Source of the DNA: Methanobacteriota archaeon
GTDB taxonomy: Archaea > Thermoplasmatota > Poseidoniia > Poseidoniales > Poseidoniaceae
Direction of reading: 5' to 3'
Length of the DNA: 11,085 nucleotides
Assembly (NCBI GenBank): GCA_002702945.1
Contig: PADF01000001.1
Location: 1-11,085 of the forward strand
The notes beneath the pieces are model-generated. The model did no database searches. It worked only from the letters and a program-made list of their open reading frames with translations, and was not told where the DNA came from. Below are positions 5,483-11,085 of the stretch, one piece after another. Position numbers and translations under genes: made by a program. Numbering within the stretch: the first letter of the stretch is position 1; each line of letters begins with the position of its first letter.

Positions 5483-6559
5483 ATGCGTCGGAATCGAAAA
5501 GACATTTTGGCCATGGTTGGGGTTGATACCATGGTGGTTTTCATCGCAACCATTCTGTTATCAACTTTAGTCATGGTAACAATTATCTCAGTTGCAGAGA
5601 GAGTTATACAAACGCCTGAACGAGTACTTATTGAAACAATAAATACAGGTGACAAAATTTTACTTCATGAGGTGTATGTTTATGATGGATATGATAATTA
5701 TGGTTTGATAATGGAACTCGCTCCTGGAAGTATGCCGCAATCTGCAGAAGACATGTATTGGATTTTACAATGCACCGATGAAAATGATGAATTTCGTAGT
5801 TACTGGGGTAATTTTGAAGGATCTAATTTTGACGACGCACCAGTTGAATTTAGCAATGACACCATTGCAAGAGGGTTATTAGGGAAATATTACGATGTGC
5901 CTGATCGATCCGGTGATTCAGACCCTTGGCCTGAATTTACATTCATGATTCCACAATTAATTCGTTATGATACAAACCCAAATTTTGTTGGGGGAAATCA
6001 TGATGGTGTAGGCTCTGTAGATGCAGATTGGTATGCAATCTCATGGTCCGGCTATCTCTTTGTAGATGATACTGACACCTACACTTTTGATGCAAGTGTA
6101 AACGATCGAGCACGTGTCTGGATTGATGACAAATTGGTTTACGCAAATGGTGTCGCAATTGAGGGCTATGATCCAGAACCAACCATGCAATTATCAAGGG
6201 GCTACTATAGTATCACGATTCATTATGAACAACAAACACTTGGTTCTAGTTTTGAGCTTTCTTGGTCGAACGGCACGTCAGCGAATGCCCCTATTCCTGA
6301 CGCAAATTATTATCGATCAATAGGTTCGAGTAGTCCACCAGATGACTTCTTCCCCGGGGTTATTTATGAAATCAGCCTTGACCAGAAAAACGGAGATACA
6401 GGCTCAAATGATCCGTCAGCCAATAATCAGGCATGTGGCCCAAATCATTTGTATGAAGAAGGGCTTTCTGCAACATTACGATTAATTATTGCGGGCGGTC
6501 AATACACAGAAGCGCAGTTTACTGTCAACAATCCTCAGGTCGGTACAAGAGTTACTTAG
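5483..6559 (+). CDS. Archaellin-like protein with inserted PA14 domain
   Basis: A 358-residue paralogue of the preceding gene, eight bases downstream. A basic leader (MRRNRKDILA) precedes MVGVDTMVVFIATILLSTLV, which aligns without gaps with the archaellin helix; likely cleavage is after Ala10, leaving Asp at +5. The flanking globular parts match the shorter paralogue: LIMELAPGS with ALISVTIELSPGS, YWILQC (Cys97) with WTVIC, FFPGVIYEISL with IRPGKTYKLII, and QACGPN (Cys318) with GGCPPN. Between them, residues ~129-278 form a PA14 domain: GLLGKYYD, SWSGYLFVDDTDTYTF (187-202), NDRARVWIDDKLVY (207-220), LSRGYYSITIHYEQ, then SSFELSWS. PA14 modules are beta-barrels often used in glycan binding and adhesion, so a filament-displayed adhesin or cap is plausible. 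The insertion accounts for the extra ~150 residues over the paralogue. Confidence 0.85.
   Translation: MRRNRKDILAMVGVDTMVVFIATILLSTLVMVTIISVAERVIQTPERVLIETINTGDKILLHEVYVYDGYDNYGLIMELAPGSMPQSAEDMYWILQCTDENDEFRSYWGNFEGSNFDDAPVEFSNDTIARGLLGKYYDVPDRSGDSDPWPEFTFMIPQLIRYDTNPNFVGGNHDGVGSVDADWYAISWSGYLFVDDTDTYTFDASVNDRARVWIDDKLVYANGVAIEGYDPEPTMQLSRGYYSITIHYEQQTLGSSFELSWSNGTSANAPIPDANYYRSIGSSSPPDDFFPGVIYEISLDQKNGDTGSNDPSANNQACGPNHLYEEGLSATLRLIIAGGQYTEAQFTVNNPQVGTRVT
5867..6316 (+). other. PA14 domain inserted in an archaellin-like protein
   Basis: This coding segment gives residues 129-278 of the archaellin-like protein. Family hallmarks in order: GLLGKYYD opening strand; WYAISWSGYLFVDDTDTYTF, equivalent to the usual 'f...w.G.l.vp..g.YtF'; ARVWIDDKLV, equivalent to 'rlwiDg..v'; RGYYSITIHYEQ, equivalent to 'aG.y.i.i.Y.e'; and FELSWS closing strand. 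Two Asp residues in the VDDTD loop are of the kind that bind calcium in PA14 lectins. Confidence 0.8.
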
Positions 6560-6577
6560 GAATGCTTTTCCTTATTC

Positions 6578-7144
6578 TCATATTGAATTTTCCATTTCCA
6601 TTATCGCTTCATCGGTGGGTTGGTAGGTTCCACTTTTCCAGATGATATCTCCTGTTTGGCCAATGAGATACAGTTCTGGTGAATTTGGGTTATCAAATGC
6701 TTCGAATATTGTCATATCGCTGAGGACATCTCTCTCGAGATTCCATGCTTTTGATGAAGAAGTTGTCACAACGACCGGCCAGTTTGTGTAGTGTTCGCTT
6801 TCTGTTGACCCATATGTTTCCATTAATGACGCAGCATCATCGCTAGGAGGATATACTCCAACCATCACGGGCTGAATTGGAGTTTCTTGTGACATCCAAT
6901 CATTATGGCGCTGATTAATTTCTCCAACCCATTCATGACATCCATAGCATGAATGGTGAGAAAACATCACGAGTACTGCACCTCTTGATAAATTGTCTCG
7001 AATATCATATACTTCTCCACCATCGACATCACGATTGAGCGTTTCGCTTACGAACCCATATTTTGATGATTCAGTTAGAATTTCTGAACCTAAGCACCCC
7101 GACATAAGAAAGCAAGAAAAGACAACACAAATCAGACGCTGCAT
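6578..7144 (-). CDS. Thioredoxin-fold lipoprotein with CYGC motif
   Basis: A 188-residue protein starting with a lipoprotein signal peptide: basic N-terminus (MQR), hydrophobic core, then lipobox LMSGC with Cys17 as the likely lipidated residue. The exported part has a thioredoxin-like layout: strand AVLVMFSHHSCYGCHEW with redox motif C66-Y-G-C69, strand IQPVMVGVYPP, WPVVVTT, and the late SPELYLIGQTGDIIWKSG segment typical of TlpA/Redoxin-like proteins (cis-Pro before the strand, then 'lid..G.i.....G'). It probably acts as a thiol-disulfide oxidoreductase on the outer face of the membrane; its substrate is unknown. I chose ATG 7144 rather than an upstream ATG at 7213 for three reasons. The latter overlaps the previous gene by 59 bases and spoils the signal peptide, and a GAGGT Shine-Dalgarno sits seven bases before 7144. 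It is last in the mutY-led gene string. Confidence 0.88.
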   Translation of the reverse strand: MQRLICVVFSCFLMSGCLGSEILTESSKYGFVSETLNRDVDGGEVYDIRDNLSRGAVLVMFSHHSCYGCHEWVGEINQRHNDWMSQETPIQPVMVGVYPPSDDAASLMETYGSTESEHYTNWPVVVTTSSSKAWNLERDVLSDMTIFEAFDNPNSPELYLIGQTGDIIWKSGTYQPTDEAIMEMENSI

Positions 7145-7151
7145 ATTACAA

Positions 7152-7156
7152 ACCTC
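7152..7156 (-). promoter_or_regulatory. Shine-Dalgarno sequence of the thioredoxin-like lipoprotein gene
   Basis: Read on the minus strand, GAGGT at 7156-7152 overlaps the TGA stop of the upstream membrane-protein gene (7157-7155). It lies seven bases before ATG 7144. It decides the start and indicates cotranscription. Confidence 0.55.
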
Positions 7157-7751
7157 AAGTGTATGTATTTGAATCCGTGTCTCTCCTCTGTTTTGACCAA
7201 ATAAAGTATCCAACTCCTATTAATGCCCCTAGGTTAAGCCACCATATCCAGGCGCCTGAGCCCGTAATCCCCCAAGGTACCCCATCAATCATGTAGTCTG
7301 ATATTGGCATGAGGAATGGAGTAGGAAAAAACCTGAGTGTGTGGCTTGGAATATCCAGAAGAATGTTGAAAAACCACGGCAGCATAAGGTAAACACTCGC
7401 TTGGAAGGGAGTAAATTCTTTCGAAAAAATCTTATTTTTAGATAACAGTATAGCGTTAGTATCATTTTTCTTCATCCAAAAAAACAGAGATAACCAAAGT
7501 AAAAGAAACAAGATAAATGACCAAATCAGCGAATGAGTGATTTGGTAAATTTGCCATGCGATTTCTGGAAAGTCAGAGGTAACGGTATTTTCGTCAACGC
7601 GTGTTCGCCCTTCACCATCCATCCTTGAGACAATATCCCCTGGTATAAATGCGAGAAGGTCGGGAAGCATACCTATGAAAGCAGCTAATTTCCAATTTAT
7701 TTTTCCATACGTAAGGTGTCTACCCCAGATGGCGTGGCTAAACACATCCAT
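7155..7751 (-). CDS. YdjM-like putative membrane-bound metal-dependent hydrolase
   Basis: A 198-residue membrane protein with helices at about 21-38, 74-92, 117-131 and 165-185. Conserved-looking polar residues sit in the pattern of the YdjM/LexA-regulated membrane hydrolase family. His6 is in VFSHAIWG, Pro30-Asp31 in IGMLPDLLAF, His73 in QITHSLIW, and Asp133/His137 in LLDIPSHT. In that family the corresponding H, PD, TH and D..SH residues are proposed to bind metal; the true substrate is not established. The family call rests on this motif spacing and is moderate. The gene begins 17 bases after mutY and ends 10 bases before the lipoprotein gene, so the three form a probable operon. There is only a weak GGAAAG Shine-Dalgarno at 7760-7755. 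Confidence 0.8.
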   Translation of the reverse strand: MDVFSHAIWGRHLTYGKINWKLAAFIGMLPDLLAFIPGDIVSRMDGEGRTRVDENTVTSDFPEIAWQIYQITHSLIWSFILFLLLWLSLFFWMKKNDTNAILLSKNKIFSKEFTPFQASVYLMLPWFFNILLDIPSHTLRFFPTPFLMPISDYMIDGVPWGITGSGAWIWWLNLGALIGVGYFIWSKQRRDTDSNTYT

Positions 7752-7768
7752 GTGCTTTCCAATAATCT

Positions 7769-8707
7769 CTAGGAATTATTTCTTTTTACATCCCATGCAA
7801 GGACAATATCTCGAATCTTTTGATCTAGTTTAGCCATTGGCACATCACCAGGTACGATAAGCATCTTAGCAGTTTTTTTTGCATAGACATCGATGTCCCA
7901 TTTGCGATGAGTAAATGCATGCGATATATTACCACAATATTCCTCTTCTTTGAAAGAGGCTTCATTTCTGTCTGTGAGTTCAAAACCCCACATGTTTTGG
8001 AGATGTCCTGATGTTTTTCTTCTGACATTCAATGTATTATCTTCTCCAAGAATTACCAAACAATCCACTTTCATGAGTTTCGATTTGACTTTTTTTGGCG
8101 TGGAAAATGACATTGGGTCTTGTTTCCCAATACATCCCTCGCTCAATGGACAATCATCGCAGTTAGGATTGGCTGGTTTGCACACATTTCTCCCCAAATC
8201 CATGAGGGCCTGATTCCAATCTCCGGGTCTTGCTTTGTCAATAAGTTGGTCAGCAATTCGCTTAAATTCTGAAAACTTTGTGATGTTACGACCGACCAGC
8301 CTACTAATTATGCGTTTTACATTACCATCTATGCAACTAACATTCAAATTAAACGCAATCGAACAAATCGCCGCAGCAGTGTATGGCCCGATGCCTGGTA
8401 ATGCTAACCAATCTTCATAATTATCTGGGAGCCCATTTTGACACATTTCAGCCAATTTGAATAAATATCTAGCACGCCTGTAATAACCTGCACCTTCCCA
8501 TAATTTGAGGAGATATTCTTCTCCATTCTCAACCATCGCCTTTGGCGTTGGACTCGCTTCAATGATACGCTGATAATATGGAATCATACGTTTGGCCTGA
8601 GTTTGTTGCAAGAGAATCTCAGAAATCAAAATTTTCCATGGATCCTTTGTCTCTCTCCACGGAAAATCATCTTGATTTTCCTTCCACCATTCGAGAAGAG
8701 CAGACAC
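7769..8707 (-). CDS. mutY: A/G-specific adenine DNA glycosylase MutY
   Basis: A 312-residue glycosylase that removes adenine mispaired with 8-oxoguanine, preventing G-to-T transversions. The N-terminal WWKENQDDFPWRETKDPW is typical. The catalytic helix SEILLQQTQ contains Glu30. The helix-hairpin-helix LPGIGPYTAAAI has Tyr109, and CIDGNVKRI provides catalytic Asp127. The iron-sulfur cluster loop is complete: Cys176, 183, 186 and 192 (C-x6-C-x2-C-x5-C). Residues ~210-305 form the NUDIX-like 8-oxoG recognition domain, with the ISHAFTHRKWDIDVY segment matching the MutY FSH-loop region; the domain is somewhat short. The start is GTG 8707, since no in-frame ATG precedes the conserved N-terminus and a GGAGG sits seven bases upstream. 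It leads the string with the YdjM-like and lipoprotein genes. Confidence 0.96.
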   Translation of the reverse strand: MSALLEWWKENQDDFPWRETKDPWKILISEILLQQTQAKRMIPYYQRIIEASPTPKAMVENGEEYLLKLWEGAGYYRRARYLFKLAEMCQNGLPDNYEDWLALPGIGPYTAAAICSIAFNLNVSCIDGNVKRIISRLVGRNITKFSEFKRIADQLIDKARPGDWNQALMDLGRNVCKPANPNCDDCPLSEGCIGKQDPMSFSTPKKVKSKLMKVDCLVILGEDNTLNVRRKTSGHLQNMWGFELTDRNEASFKEEEYCGNISHAFTHRKWDIDVYAKKTAKMLIVPGDVPMAKLDQKIRDIVLAWDVKRNNS

Positions 8708-8714
8708 ACATAAG

Positions 8715-8719
8715 CCTCC
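8715..8719 (-). promoter_or_regulatory. Shine-Dalgarno sequence of mutY
   Basis: On the minus strand GGAGG (8719-8715) lies seven bases before GTG 8707. It is the strongest ribosome-binding site in the window and decides the GTG start; a nearby out-of-frame ATG at 8711 is thereby rejected. Confidence 0.6.
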
Positions 8720-8740
8720 AGAATGAGCCAGAAATCAAAT

Positions 8741-8751
8741 CTGTAAATATG
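8741..8751 (-). promoter_or_regulatory. Possible mutY TATA box
   Basis: Minus-strand ACATATTTACA is centred about 38 bases before GTG 8707. Transcription would start near 8720, giving a short leader that just includes the GGAGG site. It lies in the 73-base gap after the TSP3-repeat gene. Confidence 0.4.
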
Positions 8752-8762
8752 TTGGCAAATCG

Positions 8763-8768
8763 AAAAAA
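8763..8768 (-). terminator. Possible oligo-T terminator after the TSP3-repeat gene
   Basis: A run of six T on the minus strand (8768-8763) starts 13 bases after the stop codon at 8781, before the mutY promoter. Archaeal transcription often ends at U-rich stretches without a hairpin; no stem-loop is evident here. Confidence 0.3.
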
Positions 8769-8780
8769 GTTAACTAAGGC

Positions 8781-11085
8781 CTATTCTTCAATTTCTTCAT
8801 CTTTTTGCCGATATTCAAGGAAAATCGCAGCCCTGTTTACGACCTGTGGTATAGATTTTCCACTGACTCCGTTCATATCTGGTTCAGTATATGTCGTTGA
8901 ATTTATTGTTCCAAATAATCCTGCATGTGTCTCTACATCATTTATGACTTGAATCAGCCATCCAGTGGCATTTTCTGGAGTTGGATTTAGTTCAGTGCCC
9001 CACACAAAATCATCAGCGATAATTGAGGCAGCTGTTTCAAACTCAAAATTGATAGCACCATTCCCAAAATCTTCGACATAAGCATTGTAAAGCTGTTCAG
9101 CAATAATATTGTTCTGGGGAACGAGGCCTATCAACTCACCATAGGTTGAATGGCCCCACATTGTAACCGGCAAAGAACCCCAAGATTCCATGAGTCCAGT
9201 GTAATTGAGATAAATAGTCATAGATTCATTAATGGCGAATATAGGGATGTCATCAAGATATAGCGTGGAAAAATTTCTTGAATAAATCCGCCATTCTATT
9301 TTCGTATTTGAATCATAATCCCAATCTTCTGTTTGAGTGTCATTACCAAGATTAACAGGAGATGTAGAGACGCTTATATTATCAAGACTCAAACCAATTG
9401 CTGCTAAGGTTGCATCAACATTTGGCATTTGTTCATGATAACTCACAGAGGCACGCGCACCATCTGACCAAACTTGGTCGGGGGTTGTGGTGTGGTAATA
9501 GGCATAACAAGGACAATCCCCAGCAGATCCTAACCAATAGATCTGATGGCCCCTCTTTACCCCGACCATCGTGTAATCCATGGTGAAACTACCATTACCG
9601 CCATTATTGATCCAAGGTTCTGAGTCTTCATTATCACCTATGCCATCTCCATCAGTATCGAAACATTCAGAATTATTCAATGGGAATGCATCGATTACAT
9701 CATCACATGTATCTCCATCATCATCCAAATCAGCATTATCGCCAATACCATCACCGTCTGAATCCAGAGTTTCATTACCATCTTCGGGTAACTGATCAGT
9801 GTTGTCTCCTACGCCATCACCGTCAGAATCTTGAGATTCATTTGGGTCTAGCGGAAATGCATCATCTACATCATCAACGCCATCACCGTCATCATCGCTA
9901 TCGGCGTTATCTCCAATGCCATCTTGGTCATAATCTGCATGTTCATTAGGGTCCAAGGGAAACACATCGTCCACATCCTCGATACCATCGTTATCATCAT
10001 CTGAATCTTCAATCAAATCGGTTTCACAATTTGGCATGGGGTCGTTTTCACCATCCAAAATATTGTCTGGAAGGCCATCTCCATCAGTATCATCCTTGGC
10101 ACAAGCATCTGTTGGAAATGCATCGGTATTATCGCCTAATCCATCACCATCAGTATCATTCCATTCAGAGGGGTCATTGGGAAACAAATCTTCTGAATCA
10201 TTGAATCCATCCTGATCAGTATCAATTTGTTCTGGTACAAGTGGGTCGAGTCCGTTTGCAACCTCAAAGCCATCAGATAATCCGTCGCCATCTGTGTCAG
10301 GATTATTTGGGTTGGTGCCATATTGACTGGTTTCTAAAGAATCTGGCAATCCATCACCGTCCGTATCAATGGATTTATCATTGTCCAATTCACATTCATA
10401 TTGTTCCATATCGGTCATCATCGCTTCGAGGTGGCCATTACTTTGATTCGCTTTATCCTGTGTTGAAATAATGGTAGGATAACTCATATCCATCCATTCT
10501 GCAGAGAGGTTGTCATTTGAAACAAACATGCCCAATACGATGCCGTTTGCGTTGTATATTTTCCATGAGATAATCTCATATGGAAAATCGCCAAAGATAT
10601 GTGCACTGTAAACATCTTTAGTGAAATTATCGTCCTTTGAGCAGATCTGTTCTAAATGCGCAGGGTTTTGTTCAGCCATTGGATTTGCTGAGAATTCAAT
10701 GTAGTAGGGTTTTGCTTGTTCGACATTTTGATTATTTTCAGGTTCTAATTTTTCATAGATAAATCGAACCGACTGATTGCCCCAAGTGGTTGGAGGATTG
10801 TTCAGAGAATCTAAATGATCACATACTCCATTATCATCCGTATCTAATGGCACTTCACTCATATTGAGTGGATTCGACATACATGCAATTTCATCTACAT
10901 CTGAAAAATTATCTCCATCATCATCTGTGTCAATAGCGTCACAAAGACCATCACCGTCTGTATCGGTTGGAAAACTACTTGCATTCATTGGATCATTACC
11001 TTCCAAGCAATTTACTTCATCTTCATCAGACCATCCATCTCCGTCATCATCATTATCTTCAGCATCTAAAATCCCATCATTATCA
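8781..11085 (-). CDS. Secreted calcium-binding protein with thrombospondin type 3 repeats (partial, N-terminus outside window)
   Basis: The frame is open to the right edge, so the true start lies beyond it; a TTG at 11006 is not a believable start because the repeat pattern continues upstream (DAEDNDDDGDGWSDEDE). About 768 residues are visible. From the N-terminal side there are TSP3-type Asp-rich repeats (11085 to ~10809), then a ~145-residue insert with cysteines (IYEKLEPE ... MTDMEQYECELD). A second block of about ten or more DTDGDG..D..D.FP.DP.E units follows (~10373-9615). Last is a ~277-residue C-terminal domain of unknown family, beta-rich and containing GDCPCYAYYH and many aromatic and Asn/Thr residues. 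It ends in a charged tail (RQKDEEIEE) with no membrane anchor. The Asp spacing is that of Ca2+-binding loops. Likely a secreted or surface-attached protein; function unknown. Confidence 0.9.
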   Translation of the reverse strand, partial: DNDGILDAEDNDDDGDGWSDEDEVNCLEGNDPMNASSFPTDTDGDGLCDAIDTDDDGDNFSDVDEIACMSNPLNMSEVPLDTDDNGVCDHLDSLNNPPTTWGNQSVRFIYEKLEPENNQNVEQAKPYYIEFSANPMAEQNPAHLEQICSKDDNFTKDVYSAHIFGDFPYEIISWKIYNANGIVLGMFVSNDNLSAEWMDMSYPTIISTQDKANQSNGHLEAMMTDMEQYECELDNDKSIDTDGDGLPDSLETSQYGTNPNNPDTDGDGLSDGFEVANGLDPLVPEQIDTDQDGFNDSEDLFPNDPSEWNDTDGDGLGDNTDAFPTDACAKDDTDGDGLPDNILDGENDPMPNCETDLIEDSDDDNDGIEDVDDVFPLDPNEHADYDQDGIGDNADSDDDGDGVDDVDDAFPLDPNESQDSDGDGVGDNTDQLPEDGNETLDSDGDGIGDNADLDDDGDTCDDVIDAFPLNNSECFDTDGDGIGDNEDSEPWINNGGNGSFTMDYTMVGVKRGHQIYWLGSAGDCPCYAYYHTTTPDQVWSDGARASVSYHEQMPNVDATLAAIGLSLDNISVSTSPVNLGNDTQTEDWDYDSNTKIEWRIYSRNFSTLYLDDIPIFAINESMTIYLNYTGLMESWGSLPVTMWGHSTYGELIGLVPQNNIIAEQLYNAYVEDFGNGAINFEFETAASIIADDFVWGTELNPTPENATGWLIQVINDVETHAGLFGTINSTTYTEPDMNGVSGKSIPQVVNRAAIFLEYRQKDEEIEE
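9615..10373 (-). repeat. Coding TSP3 repeat block
   Basis: This block encodes repeated Asp-rich calcium-binding units such as SDGDGVGDN.D, DTDGDGLPD and DDAFPLDPNE. The DNA looks repetitive (CCATCACCGTC and CATCATC on the plus strand) because GAT/GAC codons recur. Two unit types alternate: DxDGDGxGDNxD and DDxDDxFPLDPNE. Confidence 0.85.

Noticed and set aside
7145..7213. An N-terminal extension of the thioredoxin-like lipoprotein to an ATG at 7213.
   Set aside because: It overlaps the upstream gene by 59 bases and buries the lipoprotein signal peptide. ATG 7144 has a Shine-Dalgarno and a proper lipobox distance.
9680..9949. A plus-strand His-rich open frame that could look like a metal-binding protein.
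   Set aside because: It is the antisense shadow of GAT-rich Asp codons (ATC/CAT on the other strand) in the TSP3 gene, with no start signal of its own.
9615..10373. Short regularly recurring DNA strings (CCATCACCGTC, CATCATC) that could suggest a CRISPR array or satellite.
   Set aside because: They recur in register with codons of an open reading frame and encode TSP3 Asp-rich repeats; there are no identical repeats with unique spacers.
11004..11006. A TTG start for the TSP3-repeat protein.
   Set aside because: The frame stays open to the window edge and continues the same Asp-rich repeat, so the protein extends beyond the window.

Overview
The window looks like a piece of a marine euryarchaeal genome, most plausibly from the Marine Group II/III (Poseidoniales-like) lineage. 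This is inferred from gene content, not from a marker gene. It carries two archaellin/type IV pilin-like proteins with the archaeal hydrophobic N-terminal helix and a secreted protein full of thrombospondin type 3 calcium-binding repeats. Several genes have a TATA-like box about 22-27 nt upstream of the start codon and almost no leader. Genes inside tight operons instead carry Shine-Dalgarno sequences that overlap the preceding stop codon. The DNA is moderately AT-rich, genes are densely packed, and no intergenic gap exceeds about 75 bases. I see no rRNA, tRNA, CRISPR array or mobile element.

Layout, left to right. Bases 2-103 hold the probable tail of an unidentified gene. An exodeoxyribonuclease III / AP endonuclease (129-908, +) converges on a small minus-strand protein (934-1206) whose predicted fold pattern resembles the KEOPS subunit Pcc1. 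Three plus-strand genes follow: a membrane-anchored protein with an extracellular carboxypeptidase-regulatory-like beta-sandwich (1272-2183), a cytosolic WD40/PQQ-like beta-propeller (2209-3246) and a roughly seven-helix membrane protein (3296-3976). Next come nickel superoxide dismutase sodN (4027-4491) and its maturation protease sodX (4501-4794). A tandem archaellin-like pair follows (4836-5474 and 5483-6559); the second member has a PA14 domain inserted in its globular part.

The right half is on the minus strand. The partial TSP3-repeat protein (8781-11085, N-terminus beyond the right edge) is followed by a probable operon: mutY (8707-7769), a YdjM-like membrane protein (7751-7155) and a thioredoxin-fold lipoprotein with a CxxC motif (7144-6578). 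This block converges on the archaellin pair.

Functionally, the window mixes oxidative-damage defence (NiSOD with its protease, MutY, ExoIII, perhaps the CxxC lipoprotein) with cell-surface structures (archaellin-like filament proteins, the PA14 adhesin-like variant, the TSP3 protein, the beta-sandwich membrane protein). The most unusual item is the paralogous archaellin-like pair in which one copy has acquired a PA14 module between two otherwise conserved cysteines.
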